A stretch of DNA of 27,705 nucleotides from CAZIWJ01 sp964542855 (GTDB taxonomy: Bacteria > Bacteroidota > Bacteroidia > Cytophagales > Cyclobacteriaceae). This document shows positions 16,535 through 24,166 of this stretch, one piece after another; positions within the stretch are counted from its first letter, which is position 1, and each line of letters begins with the position of its first letter. Below the pieces are notes generated by a model. That model saw only the letters and a list, made by a program, of their open reading frames with translations. It ran no database searches and had not been told where the DNA came from. Location: contig CAZIWJ010000014.1 of assembly GCA_964542855.1 (NCBI GenBank), positions 1 to 27,705 of the forward strand, in the 5' to 3' direction. The position numbers and the translations under genes are program-made.

Positions 16535-17542
16535 TTACATTGTAGCTGCGTTATAGTCTCCTATACTTAAATCAGAGGCTTTTCCCTGTAATCCTACGTG
16601 ACTACCAATCATAGAATTTTCTAAGTTAGCATTTTCTATGGTTGTGTGGGTTTGAACGATAGTGTTCTGAATGCGGGAATTCTTTACCACCGTGTGTTCA
16701 CCAATGGAAACGTGCGGTCCTATTACAGAATTGTGTATCGATACGTTCGGTCCAATATAAACCGGCTGAATGATGACCGAGTTCTCAGTGTAGGCCGAAG
16801 CAGAAATGTTCGGCTGGTCTTTTATGAAATCGAGGTACCGCTTGTTCGAGTTTACGGTTGCGTCTTTATTCCCGCAATCCAGCCATTCCTCTACCTTTCC
16901 GGTTGTGAACGCTGTTCCCTTTTCTTTCATGTTTTCCAGCGCATCGGTGAGCTGGTATTCGTTCGAGTGCATTACCTCGTTATCGATCAGGTATTGCAGT
17001 TCTTCTTTCAGTTGCCCGCCGTTTTTAAAGTAATAAATACCAATAATCGCCAGATCCGACACGTAGGTAGCCGGTTTTTCTACGAAACCGGTAATTTCTT
17101 CTTTTTCGCTTAGTTCCACCACGCCAAAAGCCGAAGGGTCTTCCACTTGTTTCACCCAAATAATGCCGTCCTGGCTGGCATCAAGGCGGAAGTTGGCCCG
17201 AAAGAGGGTATCGGCAAAGGCTACGATTACGGGGCCGTTTAGCATGGGTTCAGCACACAAAATGGCATGGCCGGTACCCAGCGGGGAATCCTGGTAATAG
17301 ATACTGCCCTTTGCACCAATTAGGCCAGCAATTTCTACCAGCCGCTGCTCTACTTCTTCCCCGAAATTGCGACTAATTACAAAACCCACTTCTTCAACCT
17401 GCTGGTCGAGAACAGCAGCAATATCTTCTACCAGCCGATGAACAATAGGTTTTCCAGCGATTGGAATTAACGGTTTGGGAACAGTTAAGGTGTGCGGCCG
17501 CATGCGCTTTCCCATTCCGGCCATCGGGATAATAATTTTCAT
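16535..17542 (-). CDS. sugar-1-phosphate nucleotidyltransferase with left-handed beta-helix tail
   Basis: A 335-residue enzyme of the RmlA/GlmU-type nucleotidyltransferase fold. The N-terminus has the signature MAGMGKRMRPHTLTVPKPLIPIAGKP, followed by QDSPLGTGHAI, VAFADTLF (divalent-metal region) and GFVEKP. From about residue 255 onward a run of hexapeptides (VSIHNSVIGPHVSIGEHTVV) forms a left-handed beta-helix, too short to be a full acetyltransferase. It probably makes an NDP-sugar for surface polysaccharide, which fits the flippase two genes upstream. The sugar and nucleotide cannot be told. dut lies 12 bases upstream on the same strand. Confidence 0.87.
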   Translation of the reverse strand: MKIIIPMAGMGKRMRPHTLTVPKPLIPIAGKPIVHRLVEDIAAVLDQQVEEVGFVISRNFGEEVEQRLVEIAGLIGAKGSIYYQDSPLGTGHAILCAEPMLNGPVIVAFADTLFRANFRLDASQDGIIWVKQVEDPSAFGVVELSEKEEITGFVEKPATYVSDLAIIGIYYFKNGGQLKEELQYLIDNEVMHSNEYQLTDALENMKEKGTAFTTGKVEEWLDCGNKDATVNSNKRYLDFIKDQPNISASAYTENSVIIQPVYIGPNVSIHNSVIGPHVSIGEHTVVKNSRIQNTIVQTHTTIENANLENSMIGSHVGLQGKASDLSIGDYNAATM

Positions 17543-17554
17543 TTTAAATGGTTT

Positions 17555-17989
17555 TTATTGTTTTCCTGTGCTTCCATATCCCCCACTGCCCCGCTCGCTA
17601 ACTTCAAGCTTTTCAACTGCTACCCACTGCACTTGTTCGTAGGCTGCTACCACCATTTGGGCAATTCGCTCACCCGGATTTATGGTGAACGGCCGTTCAG
17701 ATAAATTTACCAGCAATACTTTTATTTCTCCCCGGTAGTCGGCATCTACCGTGCCCGGGCTGTTCAGTACCGTAATACCGTACTTCAGGGCCAGCCCGCT
17801 ACGCGGACGAATTTGCGCTTCGTACCCGGCGGGCAACTCCATGTACAGCCCGGTACTAATGAGCTTGCGTTCCATCGGGTGTAAAACGTATTCATTTTCC
17901 AGATGCGCTCGCAGGTCCATTCCGGCCGACTGGCTGGTATGGTATTCGGGAAGCGGATGGGCCGAATGGTTAATGATCTTTACTTGCAT
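17555..17989 (-). CDS. dut: deoxyuridine 5'-triphosphate nucleotidohydrolase
   Basis: A 144-residue trimeric dUTPase with all five motifs in order: AGMDLRAHL (I), RPRSGLALK (II), LNSPGTVDADYRGEIKVLL (III, with the catalytic Asp), GERIAQMV (IV) and the glycine-rich flexible tail RGSGGYGSTG (V). It hydrolyses dUTP to dUMP and pyrophosphate, supplying thymidylate synthesis and keeping uracil out of DNA. It starts 2 bases after the flippase stop and is followed after 12 bases by the nucleotidyltransferase, so it is embedded in an envelope-gene operon. Confidence 0.96.
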   Translation of the reverse strand: MQVKIINHSAHPLPEYHTSQSAGMDLRAHLENEYVLHPMERKLISTGLYMELPAGYEAQIRPRSGLALKYGITVLNSPGTVDADYRGEIKVLLVNLSERPFTINPGERIAQMVVAAYEQVQWVAVEKLEVSERGSGGYGSTGKQ

Positions 17990-17991
17990 GC

Positions 17992-19479
17992 TTATCGGGG
18001 CCCGCGCAGTTCGGGCAGAAATTCTTTTATTCCTATTAGTAAAACAAACCCCAGGGTTAATCCTCCCTGGATAAAATAGTTTACCAGTGGTTCTTTAAAC
18101 GATAAACGAAAACTCACCAGTACTAATATAAGGGCCAAAACGGTATAGCCCAACAGTGGGGTAAACTGATACGGGATGCGCATAAACCGGCGACCGCTAT
18201 AATAACAAACCACGGCCATTACAAAGTAACACGCCGCGCTGGCTACTGCCGCTCCCAGGTAACCCAGGTAGGGCACCAGGGCCAGGTTTCCCAATATCGT
18301 TACTGCGGCTCCGATGCCGGTAATGTAGGTACCCCAAATGGTTTTATCGGTTAGTTTAAACCAGACCGATAAATTAACATATACACCGAAAAATAATTTA
18401 CCCAACAATAATACCGGAACGATGTACAGGGCTTGTAAATAGGCTTCCTGCTTGAGAAATAACGCCCCTACCCAGTTTACATTGACCCCGATACCCACGA
18501 AAATAACTAAACTGAACAACACAAAATAATGCAGCACCCGGGCAAATAAAACAGGTGCATTTTTATCGGAAGCCCGGTTAAAGAAGAACGGCTCGCCGGC
18601 GTAACGGAAGGCTTGTATGGCCAGCATCATTAATACGCTTAGCTTTTTGTTGGCGTGGTAAACCCCCAGCGCTTCCGAAGGAGACTGCGAGGCATAAAAT
18701 TTGCCCGGTAGCAGGCCTTCGAACAGCAACAAATCGAGTTGCTCGTTAACCATGCCGGCCAGGCCGGTAACCAGAATTGGCCAGGAGTAGGCCAGCATAC
18801 TTTTTAGTTGGGCCCACTCGAACATAGGACGGAACTGGGCAAAGGTTTGCCATAATAACAGGGGTATAAAAGCATTACCCAGTAAATTGGCCAGGAAAAC
18901 GTAACCGGCACCCAGGTCCATTTGCTGCAAGGGGGTAAGCAGGGCCACATCGAGGTCGGGCAGCCAAACCAGGAAAAAAACATTAAGGAGGATGGTAATA
19001 CCAATAGCCCCCAGTTTGGCAACAGCGAAGGTGACGGGCTTATTATCGATCCGTAATTTGGCAAACGGGATTGCCGAAATGGCATCAATAAATAGAATCA
19101 GGCTGATCCAGATAACCAGTTGCGACCGGTCGGGATACCCTAACCAGGCAGCAATTTCCTCGGCTCCCAGCGCGATGACCAATGAAAAGATGAAACTGCT
19201 AACAAGTATAGACGTGGTAGCCAGTCGAAAAGGAATGCGTGCATCTTTCCCTTCTTCGTTATACCGGGAAGAGAAGCGAAAAAATGCTGTTTCCATGCCG
19301 TAAGAATACAGCACATTGAAGAAAGCAATGTAACCATACAGCTTCCCAACCACGCCGTACTCCTCGGGAAGAAACACCCGGGTATGAATAAATACCAGCA
19401 GGTAATTTAACAGGCGACCAGCAATGGTGCTGGCGCCATATAAGATGGTTTGGCCGGCCAGCTGTTTTATGGCACTCAT
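17992..19479 (-). CDS. oligosaccharide flippase (Wzx-like, MOP superfamily)
   Basis: A 495-residue integral membrane protein with about 14 predicted membrane segments. It begins with the typical AIKQLAGQTILYGASTIAGRLLNYLLV opening of polysaccharide-biosynthesis flippases, in which the first helix follows a short amphipathic stretch, and continues with the YGVVGKLYGYIAFFNVLYSYGMETAFFRF region. Such proteins move lipid-linked sugars across the inner membrane. The substrate is unknown. It lies between crotonase (10 bases upstream) and dut (2 bases downstream) and is near a sugar nucleotidyltransferase. Confidence 0.87.
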   Translation of the reverse strand: MSAIKQLAGQTILYGASTIAGRLLNYLLVFIHTRVFLPEEYGVVGKLYGYIAFFNVLYSYGMETAFFRFSSRYNEEGKDARIPFRLATTSILVSSFIFSLVIALGAEEIAAWLGYPDRSQLVIWISLILFIDAISAIPFAKLRIDNKPVTFAVAKLGAIGITILLNVFFLVWLPDLDVALLTPLQQMDLGAGYVFLANLLGNAFIPLLLWQTFAQFRPMFEWAQLKSMLAYSWPILVTGLAGMVNEQLDLLLFEGLLPGKFYASQSPSEALGVYHANKKLSVLMMLAIQAFRYAGEPFFFNRASDKNAPVLFARVLHYFVLFSLVIFVGIGVNVNWVGALFLKQEAYLQALYIVPVLLLGKLFFGVYVNLSVWFKLTDKTIWGTYITGIGAAVTILGNLALVPYLGYLGAAVASAACYFVMAVVCYYSGRRFMRIPYQFTPLLGYTVLALILVLVSFRLSFKEPLVNYFIQGGLTLGFVLLIGIKEFLPELRGPR

Positions 19480-19489
19480 TCAGCCGTGT

Positions 19490-20275
19490 TTATTCGCCGA
19501 TGAACTGGGCCGAACGCTTGGCCAGGAAAGCAGCAGTACCCTCCTGAAAATCCTTGGTTTTGCAGCACGAGCCAAAGCTGTTGGCTTCCGTCTGGTACCC
19601 ATTCAGTTCGTTGGAAAGCGCCGCATTTACGCAATCGATTACCATGCCTATGGCCAGCGGGGCTTTATCAATTATATCCCCCATAAGCTCCATGGCTTTC
19701 GCCATCATGGCCGCTTTGTCGTCGCACACGTGGTTCACCAGTCCAAGGGTATGCGCTTCTTCAGCACCAATAGTATTGGCTGTCATAATTAGTTCGAGAG
19801 CTTTTGCTTTTCCTACCAGTTGGGTTAATCGCTGGGTTCCGCCGAAACCGGGAATTACCCCGAGGTTAACTTCTGGCATCGCAAACTTGGCGTTACTGGA
19901 AGCTACCCTTAAATGGCAGGCCATGGCCAGTTCCATTCCGCCACCCATAGCGTAACCATTAATAGCCGCAATAATAGGTTTATCGCACCGCTCAATCATT
20001 GTAAATACTTCCTGCCCACTTTCTGAAAACTTGCGACCGTTCACCTCATTCAGTTCGGAAATTTCGCTAATGTCGGCACCGGCTACAAACGACTTGTCTC
20101 CTGCCCCTGTAATAACGGCACCTTTAATATCTGAATTATCAGACACTTCCTGTATCACCTTATCTATTTCCGTAATCGTGGCTTTATTCAGTGCATTCAG
20201 CTTTTTTACCCGATCAATGGTAATGATAAGAATGCCATTCTTATTGCTCGTTTGTAAATTTTCGTAGTTTGACAT
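19490..20275 (-). CDS. enoyl-CoA hydratase/isomerase (crotonase family)
   Basis: A 261-residue crotonase-fold enzyme. The oxyanion-hole segments SFVAGADISEI (residues 62-72) and NGYAMGGGMELAMACHLRVAS are present, and both catalytic acids of true hydratases appear: Glu115 (GGGMEL) and Glu135 (MPEVNLG). It therefore probably hydrates 2-enoyl-CoA to 3-hydroxyacyl-CoA in fatty-acid or amino-acid breakdown; the chain-length preference is unknown. It is the first gene of the long minus-strand run and is divergent from icd across a 297-base spacer that carries several inverted motifs. Confidence 0.9.
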   Translation of the reverse strand: MSNYENLQTSNKNGILIITIDRVKKLNALNKATITEIDKVIQEVSDNSDIKGAVITGAGDKSFVAGADISEISELNEVNGRKFSESGQEVFTMIERCDKPIIAAINGYAMGGGMELAMACHLRVASSNAKFAMPEVNLGVIPGFGGTQRLTQLVGKAKALELIMTANTIGAEEAHTLGLVNHVCDDKAAMMAKAMELMGDIIDKAPLAIGMVIDCVNAALSNELNGYQTEANSFGSCCKTKDFQEGTAAFLAKRSAQFIGE

Positions 20276-20372
20276 TATGCGTTCAGTTAATTCTATCAGG
20301 CAACTAGCGCTTGCCGTTATCTTTCAAAACTAATAAATGTTTCTAAACTTTTTAGAATTCAACTAATGGCTG

Positions 20373-20404
20373 CCTGAACGAAAGGGGTCGACCTTTAGTT
20401 CAGG
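20373..20404 (+). terminator. strong stem-loop followed by T-rich tract, no gene in front of it
   Basis: CCTGAAC (20373-20379) pairs with GTTCAGG (20398-20404), and after one G/A mismatch AAAGG pairs with CCTTT around a 6-base loop. On the plus strand it is followed by TTTAGTATTTTTT. It looks like an intrinsic terminator, yet the preceding gene is on the other strand. It could end a small RNA started in 20276-20372, stop antisense transcription, or act as a leader structure or operator. Confidence 0.45.
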
Positions 20405-20515
20405 TTTAGTATTTTTTCGGGCACAATAAAACGAAAAAAAACGTCACTCCTTAACATATACCCAATTAGCTGGTAACGAATTATTAATAATGTACCTTCT
20501 TTACCAGGTATAGGG

Positions 20516-20546
20516 TTAGTAATATGGGTTTTCTGACTTACCTTTG
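20516..20546 (+). promoter_or_regulatory. candidate icd promoter
   Basis: TACCTTTG at 20539-20546 matches the Bacteroidota -7 consensus TAnnTTTG exactly. A TTAG at 20516-20519, 19 bases upstream, is a one-mismatch -33 element (consensus TTTG). Transcription would begin around 20553, about 20 bases before the ATG at 20573, inside the AATTCTA/TAGAATT inverted repeat. Confidence 0.55.
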
Positions 20547-20572
20547 GCAATTCTAACCTAATAGAATTATTT

Positions 20573-22027
20573 ATGGCGGATAAGAGAAAAATCACTGTTG
20601 CCTACGGAGATGGGATTGGCCCCGAAATTATGGAAGCTACTTTGCGTATCCTCGACGCAGCAGGAGCAGCTATTGAACCTGATGTTATTGAAATCGGGGA
20701 AAAAGTATATCTGAGTGGACTGAGCTCTGGTATTGAGAGTAGAGCGTGGGATTCACTGCGCGAAACCCGCGTTTTTCTGAAGGCCCCAATTACTACCCCC
20801 CAGGGTGGCGGGTTTAAATCGTTGAATGTTACTACCCGAAAAACTCTTGGCCTGTATGCTAACGTACGTCCGGCACGGACTTACAGCCCCTACATTGGAA
20901 CCAAACACAAAGACGTTGACCTGGTAATTATCCGGGAAAACGAGGAAGATTTATACGCCGGTATTGAACACCAGCAAACCGAAGAGGTGGTGCAGTGCCT
21001 GAAGCTGATTAGCCGGCCGGGATGCGAAAAAATTGTTCGCTACGCTTTTGAATACGCCCGGGCTTACAACCGCAAAAAGGTTACCTGCCTCACCAAAGAC
21101 AATATCATGAAGCTAACCGATGGCTTATTCCACCGTACATTCGATGAAATAGCCAAAGAGTATCCTGATATTGAAACCGATCACCTCATTATTGATATCG
21201 GGTCGGCCATGATTGCCGACCGCCCGGAAACACTCGACGTAATGGTAACGCTGAACCTGTACGGTGATATTATTTCCGATATCGCTTCACAGGTTACCGG
21301 TTCAGTGGGTCTTGGCGGGTCATCGAATATTGGTGAACACGCCGCTATGTTTGAAGCCATTCACGGTTCGGCCCCTCCCATTGCCGGGAAAGATATTGCC
21401 AATCCTTCTGGTTTAATTAACGCTGCTGTAATGATGCTGGTACATATCGGCCAGTCGGAAGCAGCCTCTAAAGTGAATAACGCCTGGTTAAAAACCCTGG
21501 AAGATGGTATTCACACGGTAGATATTTTTCGGGAAGATATTAGCACAAAACGGGTAGGAACCCAGGAATTTGCCGATGCCGTTGTTGAACGCATTGGGCA
21601 AAAGCCAGACCAACTTAAACCCGTACAGTTTTACCCGGTTGAAGGTGATAAGCTACACAGCTATACTCAGCCCGATCCGCAGTTAAAGAAGGATTTGGTG
21701 GGCGTAGACGTATTTATCGACTGGAACGGTGATAACCGCAATCCAGATGTAATCGGTAAAAAACTGGAAGAAATAAACGGCGACGGGCTGGCCCTGAAAA
21801 TGATTACCAACCGCGGGGTAAAAGTGTATCCCGATGGTAAGCCGGAAACGTTCTGTACCGATCACTGGCGCTGCCGTTTCGTGGCCACAAATGATACTGT
21901 TACGCACGAACAGGTTATTAACCTGCTGAGCCGGGTACACAGCCGAGCCAACTTTGACTTTATAAAAACTGAGCAGCTCTACATGTTCAACGGCAAAAGA
22001 GGTTATTCTTTGGGCCAGGGCGAGTAG
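20573..22027 (+). CDS. icd: isocitrate dehydrogenase, long form with C-terminal domain
   Basis: A 484-residue decarboxylating isocitrate dehydrogenase of the kind found in Thermus and Rickettsia, which carries an extra C-terminal domain (residues ~365-484, containing KMITNRGVKVYP and DHWRCRF). The catalytic core has TTRKTLGLYANVRPARTY, LVIIRENEEDLYAGIEH, LTKDNIMK and LNLYGDIISDIASQ. It oxidises isocitrate to 2-oxoglutarate in the TCA cycle. The cofactor site reads EAIHGSAP-P269-I270-AG, where E. coli NADP-enzyme has Lys344-Tyr345, so NADP preference cannot be assumed. It is a single-gene unit: its own promoter upstream and an intrinsic terminator 70 bases after the stop. Confidence 0.93.
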   Translation: MADKRKITVAYGDGIGPEIMEATLRILDAAGAAIEPDVIEIGEKVYLSGLSSGIESRAWDSLRETRVFLKAPITTPQGGGFKSLNVTTRKTLGLYANVRPARTYSPYIGTKHKDVDLVIIRENEEDLYAGIEHQQTEEVVQCLKLISRPGCEKIVRYAFEYARAYNRKKVTCLTKDNIMKLTDGLFHRTFDEIAKEYPDIETDHLIIDIGSAMIADRPETLDVMVTLNLYGDIISDIASQVTGSVGLGGSSNIGEHAAMFEAIHGSAPPIAGKDIANPSGLINAAVMMLVHIGQSEAASKVNNAWLKTLEDGIHTVDIFREDISTKRVGTQEFADAVVERIGQKPDQLKPVQFYPVEGDKLHSYTQPDPQLKKDLVGVDVFIDWNGDNRNPDVIGKKLEEINGDGLALKMITNRGVKVYPDGKPETFCTDHWRCRFVATNDTVTHEQVINLLSRVHSRANFDFIKTEQLYMFNGKRGYSLGQGE

Positions 22028-22099
22028 GACCGGGATAACCAGGATTGATTAGGAGTTTAGAGTTGACCAGGGTTTCCGAATTTTCGAGATATAATATTT

Positions 22100-22131
22100 G
22101 CTGGTCTGCTAAATGCAGGCCAGCTTTTTTT
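22100..22131 (+). terminator. intrinsic terminator after icd
   Basis: A 10-bp stem (GCTGGTCTGC with GCAGGCCAGC, one T-G pair) closes a 5-base TAAAT loop and is followed directly by seven T residues at 22125-22131. It lies about 70 bases after the icd stop and 17 before the cysM stop on the opposite strand. Read from the cysM side it is preceded by an A-run but not followed by T residues, so it works mainly for icd. Confidence 0.9.
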
Positions 22132-22147
22132 GTAAAGGAGTTATTGA

Positions 22148-23035
22148 TCAGGCCAGATCTCTGAACAGGTCGGAACTCAGGTAGCGGTCGCCGCGATCGC
22201 AGATAATAAATACGATTACTCCTTCTTCCAGGCCTTCGGCCACTTTTAGGGCTGCGGTTAGGGCCCCACCGCTGCTCTTGCCCGATAAAATACCCTCTTC
22301 CTTGGCCAGCCGGCGGGCCATATGCGTAGCTTCCGATTCGCTTACATCAATAACCTGGTCTACCCGTTCGCGCTCAAATATTTTAGGCACCATTTCGGGC
22401 GACCAGCGACGAATGCCCGGTATGCGGGAACCGTCTGTAGGTTGTGTACCAACAATCTGAACGTTAGAATTACGTTCTTTCAGGTAGCGCGAAACGCCCA
22501 TAATTGTTCCGGTAGTTCCCATAGCTGAAACGAAATGAGTAACCTGCTGATGGGTATCGCGCCAGATTTCCGGCCCGGTTGTATGGTAATGAGCCCCGTA
22601 ATTATCGGGATTGGAAAACTGGTTTAATATGTAGTATCCTTCCTTTTCAGCCATTTCTTCGGCTACCTGCCGGGAATATTCTATGGTTTTATCTCCCGGG
22701 GTAAGAATCACTTCAGCTCCGTAGGCCTTCATGGTAATTACCCGTTCTTCGGTGGCGCTGTCGGGCATAATCAGGGTCATGTTCACATCCAGCAGCCGGG
22801 CAACCATGGCCAGGGCAATGCCTGTATTTCCGCTGGTTGCTTCTACCAGTTTGTCGCCCGGTTTTACATCTTTTCGTTTCAGCGCATTGTTGATCATGTT
22901 AAATGCTGCCCGGTCTTTTACACTGCCACCCGGGTTCTGCCCTTCAAGCTTTCCTAAAATCGTTACTTTTTTATTAGTTGGTATTTTATCCAGTCGTACC
23001 AGGGGTGTATTTCCAATCAGGTTCGATACGTTCAT
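22148..23035 (-). CDS. cysM: cysteine synthase B (O-acetylserine sulfhydrylase)
   Basis: A 295-residue PLP enzyme converting O-acetylserine and sulfide (or thiosulfate) to cysteine. Lys40 in NPGGSVKDRAA is the PLP-binding lysine; TSGNTG and GTTGTIMG bind substrate and phosphate. CysM-type features are GSRIPGIRRWSPEMVPKIF, which corresponds to the CysM loop rather than that of CysK, and the end VFIICDRGDRYLSS. The start ATG overlaps the cysE stop by 4 bases, so the two are translationally coupled and encode consecutive pathway steps. Confidence 0.94.
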   Translation of the reverse strand: MNVSNLIGNTPLVRLDKIPTNKKVTILGKLEGQNPGGSVKDRAAFNMINNALKRKDVKPGDKLVEATSGNTGIALAMVARLLDVNMTLIMPDSATEERVITMKAYGAEVILTPGDKTIEYSRQVAEEMAEKEGYYILNQFSNPDNYGAHYHTTGPEIWRDTHQQVTHFVSAMGTTGTIMGVSRYLKERNSNVQIVGTQPTDGSRIPGIRRWSPEMVPKIFERERVDQVIDVSESEATHMARRLAKEEGILSGKSSGGALTAALKVAEGLEEGVIVFIICDRGDRYLSSDLFRDLA

Positions 23036-23874
23036 ACGCTTTGGTCGTTTTTGTAAATCAGCAAGTCTATTTCGTCGGTAGCTACGTTGTGCATTTTAGC
23101 CTGGTAGTAAATTTTAGTATGTGGGGGCACGCTACGGGTAATCCACACATTACCACCAATAACTGTATGGCGACCAACTACTGTTTTACCACCCAGGATA
23201 TTAGCGTTGGCGTAAATGATTACATGGTCTTCAATGGTCGGGTGCCGTTTGCTGTCGGCATCTTCCTTATCTACGCTAAGGGCTCCCAGGGTTACACCCT
23301 GGTAAATTTTTACGTGGTTGCCAATGTTAGTTGTTTCGCCGATTACTACCCCTGTACCGTGATCGATACAGAACGATTCACCAATGCGGGCCCCGGGATG
23401 TATATCAATACCGGTTTTGCCGTGCGCGTGTTCGGTAATCATGCGGGGAACCAGGGGTACATTATGGAGGTACAGGGCGTGGGCCATCCGATAAGCCGCA
23501 ATGGCATAAAAACCAGGGTAGGTACGTATTACCTCCGGAATGCTTCTTGCCGCCGGATCGCCATCGAAGGTTGCCTGCGCATCGTACATCAGCCGCTCAT
23601 GAATAGCCGGGAGCTCATTAAAAAATGCTTCGGCAACCGGTTCGGCCCGATTAGCAGAAAACCCCGGGTTCCGGGTTAGCATCTGCTCCAGTTCCAGCTT
23701 TAGCCGCTCCACGTGCAGGGTTAGTTCTTTGGCCGAGCTGAAATTAATTTTGGCATAATTGGGAAACAGCGTTTCCAGCAGCCCGATATAAAATTCTTTT
23801 ACCCGGGCCGGCGACGGGCATCCGGGGCAGTCGTTATGCGCTTTGTATAATTGGTTAATGAACTTCGAATCCAT
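23032..23874 (-). CDS. cysE: serine O-acetyltransferase
   Basis: A 280-residue enzyme making O-acetylserine from serine and acetyl-CoA, the first committed step of cysteine synthesis. A helical N-terminal domain (residues ~1-155) precedes a left-handed beta-helix with the family blocks GIDIHPGARIGESFCIDHGTGVVIGET, where His and Asp of the DHG segment are catalytic, and YQGVTLGALS. The TRSVPP turn near residue 255 follows the helix. The C-terminus (NDQSV) does not end in the Ile that usually docks into CysK, consistent with pairing with CysM instead. It is first in the cysE-cysM operon. Confidence 0.94.
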   Translation of the reverse strand: MDSKFINQLYKAHNDCPGCPSPARVKEFYIGLLETLFPNYAKINFSSAKELTLHVERLKLELEQMLTRNPGFSANRAEPVAEAFFNELPAIHERLMYDAQATFDGDPAARSIPEVIRTYPGFYAIAAYRMAHALYLHNVPLVPRMITEHAHGKTGIDIHPGARIGESFCIDHGTGVVIGETTNIGNHVKIYQGVTLGALSVDKEDADSKRHPTIEDHVIIYANANILGGKTVVGRHTVIGGNVWITRSVPPHTKIYYQAKMHNVATDEIDLLIYKNDQSV

Positions 23875-23973
23875 GTTATTTTTATCAACTTATAGTGCTA
23901 ACGAACAGGAAAACGATCCGTTTATAAATTGGCTGATTAATATGAAAGGAAGAACCTGCGTTACCGCAACCGG

Positions 23974-24144
23974 CTAACCGATACTGGTATAGCTACCACC
24001 CCGATACTGCACTTCCGGGTTAGTTCCTGATAAATAATTGTTTACCCGTTCTCCTCCCAGGTTGTAATCCATGTTAGTTGAGGCCGGCCGGCAGTAATAA
24101 TATTTTATATAGCTAACGTAACCATTTCCGTTATTTCCAGGCAT
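23974..24144 (-). CDS. possible 56-residue orphan ORF
   Basis: An ATG-to-TAG frame lies in the 292-base spacer between the Nramp-family transporter (stop 22 bases upstream) and cysE. The peptide is unusual: rich in Gly, Asn and Tyr, with NGNGYVSYIKYYYC near the start and YRGGSYTSIG at the end, and 57 codons without a stop in an otherwise gene-free spacer. I do not recognise it, and it has no signal peptide or membrane segment. It may be a real small protein, the decayed tail of a larger Gly/Asn/Tyr-rich protein, or chance. Nothing else is visible in the spacer. Confidence 0.3.
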   Translation of the reverse strand: MPGNNGNGYVSYIKYYYCRPASTNMDYNLGGERVNNYLSGTNPEVQYRGGSYTSIG

Positions 24145-24166
24145 CAGTTAGCTAAACGTAGCTGTA

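Larger units (their letters stand above)
20276..20572. promoter_or_regulatory. crotonase/icd divergent spacer with AATTCTA motifs
   Basis: The spacer contains four copies of the heptamer AATTCTA or its complement: 20289-20295 (direct), 20353-20359 (complement), 20549-20555 (direct) and 20562-20568 (complement). The last two form an inverted repeat with a 6-base gap between the icd -7 element and the icd start codon. A separate perfect inverted repeat TTCTAAA-CTT-TTTAGAA spans 20341-20357. The layout suggests binding sites of one regulator acting on both genes, but no regulator is identified. Confidence 0.4.

Noticed and set aside
16646..17113. A 155-codon plus-strand open frame opposite the sugar nucleotidyltransferase
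   Set aside because: The minus-strand gene has all family motifs; the antisense product is Arg/Phe/Val-rich with no family resemblance.
22978..23679. A 233-codon plus-strand open frame antisense to cysE and cysM
   Set aside because: It lies fully opposite two clearly conserved genes, its translation has no recognisable domain, and GC-rich third positions easily keep such shadow frames open.
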